A DNA stretch of 64,000 bases from Pseudevernia furfuracea (GCA_022315425.1 JAIUPT010000022.1:62001-126000), one strand, 5' to 3'. Positions 1-11,337 are shown, counted from the first letter of the stretch. Numbers and translations: made by a program. Notes: generated by a model not told the origin, from the sequence alone.

Positions 1-2
1 AC

Positions 3-668
3 GAGGATGACGAAGACGATGATGATGAAATGGATGATGACGAGGCCGGAGAGGACGGTGATGGACCCGAGGAAGCAGAAGACTGCACGGATGGAAGAGA
101 ACAAACTCCGATGACCCTCCTGGCTGCATACCAAAACGCGAGGTCTCCTCCTCTTAACACTTCTTCTACACGTGAAATGGAGGGACAGCGGTGGTTCGAA
201 CGCTGGCCCCTTCCCACAAGCCAGCAAACGGAGGACAGCCAAAAACGTGCGCGGCAGGCCCTGATGAGCCCGCCACCGAGCGGATTCATGAACCGAAGTC
301 TTGCGCAGACTTATTTGCCACCAACTGATTTAGAGTCCAAGGTTACAGAGCTAGCTTCCGCTTATCGTACCGTGGCATTCAGAGAGACGCTGCTGTACTT
401 GAATCTTAAGGAGGCTGGGGCTCGGATTCCAATGTTGCAGTCCCCGCACAGAGGGTTATCTGCTCATCAGGAAGAAGTGCTACTCTGGGAGCTAGGCCAA
501 CGAGGCGCTTTCAGGGGTACGCCTGTCAGACCGGGGCATATGGCAATGACGAATCGCGAATTGTGGTATGTGCATAGATCAAAGGGGGAGGTATACACTT
601 ATGAGATACCGCCTGCTGGTGGTCGGGGTTATTGGGCTACGGATCTCGGTCCCCAAATGGATGACTAA
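3..668 (+). CDS. Unknown protein with acidic stretch, 3' part only
   Basis: An open frame runs in from the left edge and ends with TAA at 666-668, giving about 221 residues of the C-terminal part. The visible part starts with an almost pure Asp/Glu run (about residues 1-30), followed by a polar Pro/Ser-rich linker. A more ordered region then covers the last 110 residues, with patterns such as TELASAYRT, WELGQRGAF and NRELWYVHR. The frame has no stop back to base 3 and the acidic run continues upstream, so the internal ATG at 30 is unlikely to be the true start and the gene is cut by the window edge. I do not recognise the family. Acidic tracts of this kind occur in nuclear and chromatin proteins, but that is only a suggestion. 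Confidence 0.6.
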   Translation, partial: EDDEDDDDEMDDDEAGEDGDGPEEAEDCTDGREQTPMTLLAAYQNARSPPLNTSSTREMEGQRWFERWPLPTSQQTEDSQKRARQALMSPPPSGFMNRSLAQTYLPPTDLESKVTELASAYRTVAFRETLLYLNLKEAGARIPMLQSPHRGLSAHQEEVLLWELGQRGAFRGTPVRPGHMAMTNRELWYVHRSKGEVYTYEIPPAGGRGYWATDLGPQMDD

Positions 669-1548
669 TCAATGGGTGTACAAGGTGATATTGGACATGC
701 ATCAATCTAGTCATCTGTAACACTAATGCATGCTCTCCATCGCATGTTCACTAAGCCATTTGCAACTCATTGCAACACTAGCAAAATCTGCATCGTAATA
801 TCTTATCAATCCTTGTTGCCTTACTAAGTTACTGGTAAAAATCCTTCATTCTGCTAAGCAGGACTGCCTTCAGCCAATGTTCAAGACTGGTCAGCCATGC
901 ATCGCTTAGCCAACAATTGGGAAGTTCCCAATGGTACCCAGACCCTACCGGATACCCATACGTGTCATCATTTTGCCACCTCAGCCACCAACAATTTTCT
1001 TCAACTCACAAACAAGGTCAATGTTTTATCCCTAGACTTCCAGCTCCCTGCATCAAAAGCCCAGTCATCCTCATACTTCCTATGATAATTCAAAAACTAG
1101 CCAGTCAAATTCCCTTTGCGATAGTAATTATGGGAACTCGACACCTCGAATCAAACCAGTAACCATTCAAGTGGTTAGTGGTTCTTGGAATACAAAATCC
1201 GCACCGTAAACCCCTGGATATTCTGCATTCTCTCTACTCAACAAGTTGCTAGTGAGCCTATTACTAGGAAAGGTCCTAATAGTCGCGCAATCCTGCCACG
1301 CACTGATAAGTAAATTATTCAGACTTACTGATGACCAAATCATATTTGAAGGGGGCTAGAATTTTCAATGAAGCGCAATGCTGAATTTGCTAGCGTTGAC
1401 AACCAGATAGAGTACAGCACACAAAGAGTGTAATACTATTGGCGTGCCCCATAGCTTCGGAATTAAAACAAACGAGCCAAACAAAGCATGGTCTCCTCTT
1501 GCTCCAGCTGCCATTACAACCTCCACCGTCTGCATCGGACACCTATTC
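669..1548. other. Intergenic, no gene recognised
   Basis: Short overlapping frames of 60-80 codons occur near 897-1162, but they have no family motif, splice signals or signal peptide. I see nothing supported here beyond the 3' flanks of the two neighbouring genes, which face each other. Confidence 0.5.
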
Positions 1549-2011
1549 CTAGGACGAAACCATCTTCATGCACGAGAAAACTTCAGCGCCCGTAGTTTGA
1601 TAGCAACCCGCCTTCAAATTGCTGACGGGGTACACCAGAGTGCCGCAGTATCCTGCGGAACTCGTGCTAAACAGCTGAAGGGTCTCGTTGGCGGCAAGAT
1701 CTCGGCTCAGCGAGTAGGTGTTGTAGCTGCCCCCGGCGGGGTTTCCCCAGGTATCTTCGTTGGGACCCATCTCTCCTATGCTGTGAGGGTTGTCCCAGTT
1801 GCAGTCGAGGGTGGTTGCGTTCCACTATTGTTTCTCAGGGTCAGTATGTTGTACGCATAGACAGCATTCAGCGATTTGATATGGAACTTACGCCTCGGAT
1901 CGTTATTTCGGTCGATGGCGCGGTACGCGCGTGCACAGACTTTGACTCGCTGACCGGCACTGCGAAAGCGGATGCCGCGAAGAGTAGTGCTGAAAGAGCG
2001 GAAGTATGCAT
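1549..2011 (-). CDS. Small secreted four-cysteine protein, effector-like
   Basis: This is a two-exon gene: exon 1 is 2011-1892, a 67-nt intron follows (GTAAGT donor at 1891, branch TACTGAC, acceptor AATAG), and exon 2 is 1824-1549. The phase is 0, and the spliced product is 131 aa. The first 18 or so residues form a clean secretion signal (MHTSALSALLFAASAFA), followed by a Ser/Thr-rich stretch. The mature part is rich in Asn, Gly, Trp and Ser, has N-glycosylation-type sites (WNATT, ANETL), and carries four cysteines (in LDCNW, GYCGT, AGCYQ, FSCMK), enough for two disulfides. I do not recognise a family. Size, signal peptide and even cysteine number fit small secreted fungal proteins, including candidate effectors, but nothing in the sequence shows a host target. 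The splice model is well supported because both exons become one sensible secreted protein only when joined. Confidence 0.7.
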
Positions 2012-3158
2012 GTTGAAGTAAGTTCTGCAAGTGAATGTTTTTGATAATCAAATGTTTGAGATGTTTGAGGGAGTGTAGATTGAATGGCTCTCTTTTCCGA
2101 GCGCAGACCGTCCTCTTGTAGGCAAACATTCGAACACTACAGGCTGTAATGAAGGAAACCGAATGACAATTGTCTCATTCAAAAACTCTTTCATGGATAT
2201 TTCTGGAGTTTTCTATTTCGCCTTTTACCTTGACTTTCATTGTTGGTTTCGATGGAGCTTTAGAGTGTTGTCAAAGAAAAGACCAAGTCTGTTTCTGTTC
2301 ATTAATAGAGTCAATGATAATTATCGCTTCTTTGTCCCAATTTTGGTCTGCTCAATCTTGAAAGACATCATTGATGGAATCCGCGTATAGCGTCGCAACT
2401 CAAAGAAAGGAATTAAAAGAAGCGAAATTAATCCGTGATTCGCTCACCTTCAGATCTTGTCTAACCTGCTGATAGGTTCAGGATCCGCTTACTGTAAGCA
2501 TAGCCTACCTCGGGAGGCTGCTGTAAACAAGAGCCAAGTCTCGAAGATTTGCGACATCATTCTCGATTTTGACCTTCAATAGCAAAGCCAAGCGCAAGCA
2601 AATGATATTCGAAAAAAGATGTTTCGTTTCCTTTGAGTCGAAGTTGCGAAGATACCGGCTGAAATAAATTTTCGAGAAGCAAGACCAAAATACTGTTGCG
2701 CTAGTGCTTACCGCAGCGCTCACGTCAGCAAATGCCTTTCTACAAGTATCTTGAAGTAGATGTCTCAGCCTACCCCAGCAATAGATGCTTTTGAGTTCCC
2801 TGAGGCTCAGCATGACCACCGAATTTTGCGTGTCTCAAAGTCAAACTTTTCTGGACCAATGAATTTGACCCAAGAAGTGTAGTACCTGGAGCAGGCCTCT
2901 CCGAGTAATCAAAAATAAGCATGCGCACAGTCATGTCAGGGCTTAGCGGTGAGGCGCATGGTGCCTGGAGAATTCCTACAGAAACATAAAAGTGAAACGT
3001 CGCCGTTGTTTCTGCTCCAGTTCAAGCAAATTTTTTTCTTCTGCATATTCGTTTTCCCTGGTGTTTGATACCGCACGTCGATCGTCTTATTATTCAGGTT
3101 TTCTTTACTAAACCAACCCTTTTTCATCCTCATTAGATCTCCTTTTTTTTCTTTCAAG
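2012..3158. other. Intergenic, probable promoters of divergent secreted genes
   Basis: The interval separates two divergently transcribed secreted-protein genes (starts at 2011 on - and 3159 on +). A pyrimidine-rich stretch just before 3159 is typical of fungal promoters. A 104-codon frame at 2505-2819 (-) has no recognisable motif and I do not call it a gene. Confidence 0.45.
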
Positions 3159-3995
3159 ATGTATTCCACCCTCGCGACCGCCCTCTTCTCGCTCCTACCT
3201 CTGACTCTCGCCGCCAACATTCCCATCACCGTCGGCGATGGCGCATTAATGTTCAACCCATCCGTCGTCCCAGCGGACGTTGGCGATACCCTCACCTTCA
3301 GCTACTACCCAAGGAACCACTCCGTTGTCCAAAGTAGCTTCGCAAACCCATGTCACCCTCTCGCAAGCGGTGGCTTCTTTTCCGGCTTCCAGCCCCTAAG
3401 CGCCGGACCCGGGCCTGTGGAATTCGTGGTGCGGGTCAACGATACGAACCCGATATGGATATACTGCTCTCAGAGCAAGGGAAGCCATTGTCAGAACGGG
3501 ATGGTGATGGTTGTGAACGAGCCGTAAGTTCGGACCCAGCTTTTCGTCTCGTGTGGACTGGGAACTGACAGAAGAACCAGGGCCCCCGGTTCCCCAAACA
3601 CATTCGACGCATACCGGCTCGCAGCTGCCAAGACCGGCAACAGCACATCACCACGTCATGTCGCAGGCGGCATCTTCGTCTCTCGCAACTCGACGTCCAC
3701 CACCGGCCGAAACTCAACTGCATCTTCCACTGCTTCCGGTAGTGTCGCTTCATCGTCAGGCTCGAGCATATCATCCGGCACTGGGCCAAGCGGCGGTACT
3801 GGCTCGGGGACCGGCAGCACCGCTGGAAGCGGCACGAAGTCTGGGTCTGGGTCCGGCACGAGTTCAAGCAATACAACCAGTGGTACCAATCAGCCTAGCC
3901 CCATTGTGGGGTTCAAAGGCGCCGGAAGCAAGACAGTCACTGGAATTAGTGTTGTCTACGGAGCTGCTGCGTTTTTGATATTTTCTTTGGTCTGA
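3159..3995 (+). CDS. GPI-type extracellular cupredoxin-domain protein
   Basis: Exon 1 is 3159-3523. The intron is 3524-3580 (57 nt; GTAAGT donor, ACTGACA branch, CCAG acceptor), and exon 2 is 3581-3995, giving 259 aa. A signal peptide covers residues 1-18. Residues 20-120 form a cupredoxin (plastocyanin-like) beta-barrel domain. His54, Cys103, His110 and Met115 fall where the His-Cys-His-Met ligands of a type 1 copper site are expected, and Cys65 and Cys111 are extra cysteines. A long Ser/Gly/Thr-rich linker follows, then a hydrophobic C-terminus (VVYGAAAFLIFSLV) of the kind replaced by a GPI anchor. This is the layout of the fungal extracellular serine-rich cupredoxin proteins. A cell-surface location follows from the layout. 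Copper binding and redox role are inferred from the ligands. Confidence 0.85.
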
Positions 3996-4144
3996 ATTCC
4001 AAGGAGCATATAGATAGGCGGATACTTTGTCCAGAGCGATCGTATGTGTAGGGAGACAGACCATGTGTTAATATCATAGACTTCTTATACCTATTAGATA
4101 TTTTAGCAATCCACGATCTTACTCACGAGTGCTGAAACAAGTGT

Positions 4145-5120
4145 TTAGTGAAGTGTGAAGTAGTTCGGTGGGACTACAACCGGCAATGGGTTTCTGCCGG
4201 GGGCGAGTGCATGTGAAACGACATCGCTTCGTCGCAGCCGGCCAGGGATTTGTGTAGTGTCCCAAAACAATGCATCAACACAGTCACTTTCCAAAACTCC
4301 ATACCTGAAACACGACAAGCGTCGACCAACAAAATCAAGGCGAAATTGATTCTTTACCACCCTCATCCCAGAGTTACAACCATCCCAAACTATCCCGATA
4401 AGAATGCCATTCTCGTCAAAGATCCACGCCCCCGAGTCACCGTCTTTGCCAAACGACAAGCTTGGATGCGAACCTTGACCCTTTACGACCGTCTGCTCGA
4501 TGATCCTCCGCGTGTCGTCATGTTGTACTACATGGACCATGACATTGGCCACCGGACGTACAATCCCGACCGACAAGCCCGTCGTACGTCCAACCATGGA
4601 GACGTTTTGGCTCCGGAAAAAGCGGACAAGGGGAAAGACATGATCGACGAGAGTCCTTCCCATTAGTCTGAATTCCATCACCTAGCCTCACTTACTTGGG
4701 AAGCCGGTATATTGTCGGGTTTTTGTGGAGCCCTTTGGAGGGAGATTGAGACCTACCTGTTGGTTTTCACCGATGCGGATCGTTAGATAGCTTCGCCGAA
4801 TGGCCCAATCTAGCACACGGTCTCCCACTCGATGCGGAGAGGCCATTCATCATACCTTTGCCTAACCGGAGGGGGGCGGGTTCGTTATTGTAGTGTAATC
4901 GAGCTGGTGCAACTTTGGTTCGCCGCTGCAGTCCCTCATGTCTATCTTCTAGCCGCATAACGTTGGCCGCGCCCGCTCTGACCGTCTTCTCGGAACATTT
5001 CGTCTTTTTTCCGTGGACAAGAGTCGGGATCAAATCCTCATGATGTGCGATCTCGGCGTCTACATCGGCCTGGGCAGGTGGTCGAACGACCAACTCATCA
5101 ATATTCAGCGGTGAGCACAC
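4145..5120 (-). pseudogene. Trypsin-like serine protease-fold gene, apparently frameshifted
   Basis: The 3' exon (4681-4145) carries the C-terminal half of a chymotrypsin-type fold: a VGRTTGLSVG strand, then GKDGDSGAWIF with the nucleophile-type GDSG motif, then a GILIGIVWDG strand. A short upstream exon in another frame (4846-4757, ending at a GTAGGT donor) encodes a VLDWAI strand and joins in phase 0 to 4681. Further upstream (5120 to about 4850) a plausible N-terminal segment (VHGKKTKCSEKTVRAG, RLGKG) lies in yet another frame, with a stop just before the DWA segment and no obvious intron to bridge the gap. From memory, intact fungal relatives keep these segments continuous, so a +1 frameshift near 4830-4850 is the simplest reading. 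A missed intron, or a short gene starting at ATG 4846, is the alternative. Family placement rests on the GDSG region. Confidence 0.5.
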
Positions 5121-5444
5121 GATTACAAGTCAAAGAACTTTAAATACTAAACACGTCTATCAACAAAGGTAATTGTGAGTGCCATTTCATGTACACGTAT
5201 CACGTATGCAACTCGGATTTTTGAATACTCAGTTTGATGCACGGTCAACAATGCCCTTGTAACATGCCAACCTTACATATGGCGCTTGCTGTCTGTTTAA
5301 TCAAAGACTTTAAGAAGATTGCCAACTCTGTCTAGTCGGAACAGACAACCTGAACAGCCGAGCTATTGATCATTACTGAGTGCAAACACAAGAGCTTCTC
5401 CCACCTCGACACCACGACACGAAGGGGAAAATAGCCCCATTCCG

Positions 5445-6712
5445 TTATGCTACAGTTTCCAAGCCTGCACCCAACTTCGTGGACTTTTCAAGCATCTCTC
5501 CTCTCAGGTATTTGAACAACCTCCCCAAACCAGGCTGAGCCCCTTTCAAGTCTCCATCGACCACATCATCCGGTCCTGGCACAAACTCCTCGTATACACC
5601 ATCGAAGACCCATATGTACTTACGAGGTCGCAGAATCTTGAGACCATGTCCGTTGAGACTGACATGATGCGACAGACTTTGTAAGCCCTGGATTCGCACC
5701 AAACCCTTGACCCATTGCAGCTGCGAAAGATCGACAGGAAGGTTTGCGAGCTTGTGTTGTTTCATATCGACATTGATACTGAGCTTTTTGAGGTGGAGGT
5801 GGTCGGCCATGTATGCGCAAGCTTCGGCCCAGTCATGCGCGTTCGCATTCTCCTTCACGTTCCAATGAATTGGGAAATCGGGCTTCTTTATCGCGGGTGT
5901 TGGGAGGGCAAAGAACTCCATGTGGATGTTTTGGACACACCGTCGAGCTAAGGGCGTCATTTTATGCAAGAAGGGAACAATGCCGAACACGTCCACCCCG
6001 AAGTCAAAAGTACGCGACTGGTAGAGTATTGGGACAGTCTCGGCATACAATGCTTTACTCACGAGGAGCAAGCCAGTAGTAATATCCTTGCCATAGATGT
6101 CAGGGATTGCATTATCGAATGTTGACACTGAATTCTTCCGATGTGGCGAGGCTCGATCCCCATAGAAGGTTTCAACACTACGGTTGTAAAACCCCTCTTT
6201 GAAGGCCGAGATTTCAGCAGACGTGACGACGATCTCGCCGTTTGTGCCTTTCAGCACCTCGCCATAGATCTGCTGACGGATTTCCAGAGGTAACCGTAGT
6301 ATTGGGAATGGTTCCGGATTTGTGTGAAGACGTTGATTCTCCGCCAAGATTGTCAAAGCTCGACGAGAATTTGCAGAAGCTTTCCTCTAGTAGCAGCAAT
6401 ATTAGTGTCATGTATCAATACTACAAGCCATCTGCCCAGGAGACTCACCCAAGGCATAACCTCATAATTTGTTTTTTCATTGTAGATTGCATTCGGACTT
6501 TTCCTCCGATGTTGACAGGTCTCATCCTCAAGCTTGTGAAGCATCAGAAGCCTGTTACGAAATTTAGTAACATCGTCTTCGATGGCTACACTCCGCAAAG
6601 TCTCTTTGTTGGAAGCTATTCTCTCCAATTGAAGTCTGTATTTGGGGTCGTGCATGGCTTTCTCAGCCATCAACTGGCACACCGGGTGATCGGTGTATAT
6701 GATGCTCGACAT
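5445..6712 (-). CDS. DUF7730-type F-box-like protein
   Basis: Exon 1 is 6712-6449 and exon 2 is 6386-5445. The 62-nt intron has a GTGAGT donor and a CTACTAG acceptor and joins in phase 0, for a product of 401 aa. The first 100 residues are a charged helical region. Near residue 120 comes the signature FPILRLPLEIRQQIY, the F-box-like opening of the large fungal DUF7730 group. The 'LLLVSKALYAETVPILYQSRTFDF' segment (split here as LLLVSKALYAETVP and LYQSRTFDF) is the second hallmark, a helix-strand pair found in nearly all members. The rest fits the LRR-like C-terminal half. Molecular function is unknown; a substrate-adaptor role has been suggested from the F-box resemblance but not shown here. 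A second intact member (55203-56506) and a decayed one (58747-59619) lie in the same window. Confidence 0.8.
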
Positions 6713-7555
6713 GTTGACAGTTAGGGGGTAGTGGACGTAATCTAACTAGCGTCAGGATAAGAAGATTGAAGGAGTGGTGAGCAAGGTATGGTACCTTAAG
6801 TATGGTAAAAAATTTAAGCTAGCCTTTTTGGTACTGACGCCGGGCTCGCCAAGACAAAAGTGGTAAGATGATATTCAAATCTCATGTTCTTTGGTAGGAC
6901 AGCCACGGGAATACAGTATGACGTTCCTTTGGCTTAGTTTTCATAGGACGTGGTCCTAGGGAACTACCTCGCTGGCTCAGTTGTTCTCTCTGACTGTCAC
7001 TACCCGGCCCAGGATACGTACATCTCCCAGTCTCAGCTCAGCCAAATTCAGCTTTGCTTCTCCCATGAAATAGTCCCACCACCAAACGACATACGTGATA
7101 CTGAACATTCACATAACACAATTTATCCCTCTCTAAATCCCTATTTCTGACCACAAGGCGCCAGCAAGCCAACCCCACACACCACTTTATTCTCGCATCA
7201 AGTCGCCTGCCTATACTTCAGTGAGTTGGCCATGGCTCCTGACAATACATGGACAAATTATACTGGCAAGCTCCCACCCGGTTTTCCCACTGCTTGTGAG
7301 TATGTTGATTGTTGACTCTCGAGATTTGAGTACACCCTCGGGAGTCGGGACCGGGTAAACGGCAGTCACGTCATGCCAAGACCTCGATCTACACTAACGA
7401 GATCTCTCTTAAAAACAACAAAAACAATGGGTTAGCGAGTACGTTTTCATTCTCCCCGCATTCTTCTCTATACCTTGTGTATATTGTGCATTTCCCGCAC
7501 ATCATTCGAGTACATACATTAGAGTATATCACTTGAATCTTGTAATGTCGCCGCG
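6713..7555. other. Promoter region and possible 5' exon of the anion transporter
   Basis: This is the divergent promoter interval between the DUF7730 gene and the transporter. An ATG at 7232 opens a 64-nt stretch (MAPDNTWTNYTGKLPPGFP) ending in a good GTGAGT donor at 7296, so it may be a first coding exon. I could not find an acceptor that keeps phase with the transporter frame at 7556 without adding a microexon, so I leave it outside the CDS. It could also be a spliced leader or an upstream ORF. Confidence 0.35.
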
Positions 7556-9627
7556 ATGGTCACCCAACATGCGGACCCTTACTCCTTCGACAACGAGATT
7601 GGGTGGCGGCGGTACCGAATGCTGCGGCCAGGTCGGGGCATGTATCACGACGTCAAGCGGCGCTTGCCATACTACTGGAGCGATATCACCGACGCCATGA
7701 ATTACAGAACTTTTGCTGGTACCGTTCGGATATATTTTGTAAAGTCTGTACTAGTCCACTCTCCTCGCTCGGAGATAATCCAAATCGAGTAAACATTGAT
7801 ACGGTAGACAGTATTTTGCCAGCGTTAGCATTCATCCTAGACATGAACCGTCACACCGGCGGCTTCTATGGCGTAAATGAAGCACTCTTCTCCTCTGCTT
7901 TAGCCTGCATCGTTTTCAGCACCATCGGCGCTCAGCCCCTGACCATTGTCGGAGTCACTGGACTAATATCTTTATTTAATTACACCATCTTCGACATCAT
8001 AAAGCGACATGACGTGTCTTTGTACCCACAGTTCATGACCTGGGTTGCCATCTGGGCGGCAATCTTCCATTGGCTGTTTGCGATCTGGAATTTCTGCGAC
8101 TACATGCGTTATGTGACGGACTTTTCCAGCCAGTCATTTGGCGCCTACGTGGGGATTATCTATTGCAGTAAGCTCGGCTTTCCTTTTTTGCCAAGGGCGT
8201 AACAGGCTGATGCGTATTGACAGTCAAGGGCGTGGAGCTACTCATCGCCGAGTTCGAAAGTGGCGGCCCAACTGACGGCTTCATGAGCGTGACCGTCGCC
8301 TTAATGTTTTTCTTCACTGTCTACGCTCTCGAGATGGTCGGCAAAGGTGTGTGGTTTCGGCTATGGGTCCGTGGCTTTCTAGGCGATTACGCCTATCCTG
8401 TGAGCCCACTTCAAACTACACATAAAATTAGGCAGCTTACCCAGATCTGGCAGATCGCCACAATATTTTGGACAGGATTCGCTCATTTCCCTGGCCAGCT
8501 GAGAGCAACAAACGTCAGCAAGTTGCCACATACTCGAGCTTTCTATCCGACCGTTGACCGAAGCTGGCTTATCGACTTTTGGAACCTAGAGGTCAAATGG
8601 GTCTTCGTTGCCTTGCCAATTGGATTCCTACTAATGCTTCTTTTCTACTACGACCATGTACGCGCCAATCCGATCGTATTGCGTTGCAGACACGGTCACT
8701 GACTATCATCTTCAGAATCAAAGCAGCGTCGCAGCGCAAGCTCGGCAATTTCCTCTCAAAAAACCCGGCGGCTTCCATTGGGACTTCTTCCTACTCGGTT
8801 GCACAAGTTTCATTGCCGGGATAATCGACATCCCCCTGCCAAACGGACTGGTACCGCAGGCGCCCATCCACACCGACTGCATGACCAACTACAAGAGCGT
8901 ACTCAAAGTCGTCAAGACAGAAGATGGCCGCGAGATCTACCAGCAAGAAATTATCGCCGAAAGCGTGGTCGAGCAGCGCGTATCGCATTTCCTCATGGGC
9001 CTTGCCATCATCGGAACCATGACCGGACCGATCTTGATCGTCTTGAACCTGATACCACGGGCACTGTTCGCAGGGGTATTCTTCATCGTAGGCTGGGGCG
9101 GTCTCGAAGGCAACGGTATCATGGCCAAAATAATCTACCTGATCCGCGAACCCCGTTTCGTGCAGCCGGACGAGCCACTCCTCCAGGTACCCAAGAAGCG
9201 GATCCTGCATTATTTATTCTGGCAAGTCTTTGGCATCACAGCCACAGTCGGCGTCTCGCAAACGATCGCCGGAATAGGTACGTCCTCAAACCCAAAATCC
9301 TCCCCCGCTTACCCACTGACCATTTCGTCAGGCTTCCCCGTCCTCATCATCGCCCTCATCCCTCTCCGCTGGAAAATCCTCCCAATGATGTTTACAGCTA
9401 AAGAACTCCGCATCATGGACTCACCAACCGCGGACAACGAAGTCGTCCTAGCCAGTATGGGTGGAAAACCGCAAATGCCCGGAGATAAAGACCAAGATGC
9501 CGAAATAGCAAGCCCCGGTACGAGTGCCAGTGCCGAAGCGCGGGAAGAAGAAAAGTGGTCGGCAGCGGAAAGGGGTGTCCCTCGGGAAGGCGCAAGACAG
9601 CGTGCCGGAGGCTGGAGCGAGGCATGA
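7556..9627 (+). CDS. SLC4/BOR1-type anion (borate/bicarbonate) transporter
   Basis: I read six exons: 7556-7743, 7812-8167, 8224-8399, 8454-8657, 8716-9277 and 9332-9627. All phases close, for 593 aa from the ATG at 7556. The family signatures of HCO3_cotransp proteins appear in order. RPGRGMYHDV comes first, then a first membrane helix rejoined across intron 1 as IYFVNILPALAF, DMNRHTGGFYGVNE, TIGAQPLTIVG and NGLVPQAPIHT. Last comes EQRVSHFLMGL with its following helices. About ten hydrophobic helices are visible. The C-terminal tail is charged and low-complexity. Fungal members export borate or exchange bicarbonate at the plasma or vacuolar membrane; the substrate cannot be read from sequence. 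The first donor (GTCTGT at 7744) is weak but required by the VNILPALAF join. At intron 3 the acceptor could be 8444 instead of 8453, adding IWQ. The start is uncertain (see upstream entry). Confidence 0.88.
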
Positions 9628-10319
9628 ATTTGAGGTGTTATCCTGCGACCAAAGATTCATCCCACGTCTGATTCAATCTGCGCATAATCTGATGATCATA
9701 CATATCTTAATCTACATTCAGTTCCCTAATGTAGGTCAGCCGCCCAACTCAAAACCATCGACCTCCTCCATCAACAGTCCAATTCTGCGCATCTAACAGT
9801 AACGGCATCATATCCGCTTCGTGTACCTTACCCCTACCCACCGAACCCAGAAACCCACCAACTCTATACGTAGGCAGGAAGTGGACACCCCCCCTCCTCC
9901 CCCTTTCCCCCATTCACAACCCACCCTCCCAGCCAACAGCGGCAGAACCCTCCACCTCACCAGCTCCAACACCCCAACCCTCCTCCAAGCGAACCCCCTC
10001 CCATTCCAAAACCGCATCAACACAGCGCAAAACATCCCCCTCAGCACCCCCCCCTCCCCCCCCCAAACTACGCAGCCCGCAACCGCCATTCCCCTCACGG
10101 GCGAACCACAAACCCACCCCGCAACCCAAGCAACCCGAGAAACCCGAGCACCCCTTAGCGAACGCCAGCACACTGCATTTACCCAAAAGACAGACAGACA
10201 GACAGAAAGATAAGAAACCCCGTGCCCAAAAACCAGGGAGGGGGGAAGGCGGTAGGTATAGACAATTCGACAGTCACAGTCACAGTCACATATATTATTC
10301 ATTCCCCCTTGCATGCATG

Positions 10320-10605
10320 CAACCAACCCTAACAAACACACACACGCACACACACACACAAACACAAGGCCGCCATAACCGCCCCGATTACCTCGCGGCC
10401 AATCTTTGCAGAAAAAGCAGTCGCGCGCAAAAACAAAAAACTGCCAGCTACCCTACCACGGAAAGGAAAGGAAAGGAAAGGAAAGGAAAACAGGGGAGAC
10501 TGACTGACCACCTATCTATCTATCTATCTATCTATCTACCTACCTATCTACATACCTATCTATATACCTACATATATATGCATCTACATATATATGTATA
10601 GACAT
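10320..10605. repeat. Microsatellite cluster: CA, GGAAA, CTAT and CATA arrays
   Basis: In order, an imperfect (CA)n run occurs at about 10335-10372, (GGAAA)n at 10459-10489, (CTAT)n at 10511-10540, then mixed CTAC, CATA and TATA repeats to about 10605. Four different short tandem repeats therefore lie in under 300 bp. Confidence 0.85.
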
Positions 10606-10617
10606 AACATTCGCAGA

Positions 10618-10856
10618 CTCAGACTCACCCTCACTCTCACCCTTATCCTCACTCTCACCCTCACCCTCACTCTCATCCTCACTCTCACCCTCACCCTCAC
10701 CCTTACTCTCACCCTTACCCTTATCTTCACCCTCATCCTTATTCTCATTCTCACCCTCACTCTCATTCTCACCTTCACCCTCATTCTTATTCTCACTCTC
10801 ATCCTCATCCTCACCCTCACCCTCACCCTCACCCTCATATTCACACTCACACCCAG
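10618..10856. repeat. Degenerate hexanucleotide array, unit CTCACC/CTCACT
   Basis: About 40 tandem hexamers follow the pattern YTYAYY (CTCACC, CTCACT, CTCATC, CTTACC, CTTATT and similar). Pyrimidine transitions are common but indels almost absent, so the 6-nt phase is kept for 240 bp. As a result open frames exist on both strands (Leu-Thr repeats on +, Val-Arg/Met-Arg on -). Some units (CCCTTA, CCCTCA) resemble telomere hexamers, but the array is not CCCTAA. Confidence 0.85.
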
Positions 10857-11293
10857 ACCTCCGCTCACTTATTCACTCACCTATAGAGAAAGACTAGATT
10901 AGGATAACAACGACAGCCATAGAGTAAAGTAAAGCAAAGCAAAGATGTGATAGATAACCACGAAGCTTCCTTTCGCATCGAAAGAAAGGTAGATATCACA
11001 TTACGAGGTTGCGCGAGCGAGAATAGGGTAGAATAAAAGAAAGCGAAGGAGAATAGAGTAGAGTGGAGTAGGGTAGGGTGAAGTGGAGTGACGTAAAATA
11101 AAGTAAAGTGAAGTGAAGTTGAGAGAGAATCGAGATGTAAAGATAAAGACAAAGATGTGCGGGAAAGGAAGGGATTTGTTTGGATATGTATGGAATATGA
11201 AGATTGAAAAGAAAAGAAAAGATGAGTGAGTGAAGAAGTGAAGTAAGACGAGAGTGCAGTGAGAGAGATTTGAATAATATAAATAAGAATTAA

Positions 11294-11306
11294 AGAAGAA
11301 GAAGAA

Positions 11307-11337
<31 letters not shown>

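Noticed and set aside
10618..10856. Interstitial or true telomere
   Set aside because: Units are mainly CTCACC/CTCACT, not TTAGGG/CCCTAA; the similarity is only partial and genes continue on both sides.
10594..10902. 102-codon Leu/Thr-rich frame and its Val/Arg counterpart on the other strand
   Set aside because: Both are reading-frame by-products of the hexamer array; no start context, domain or splice signals.
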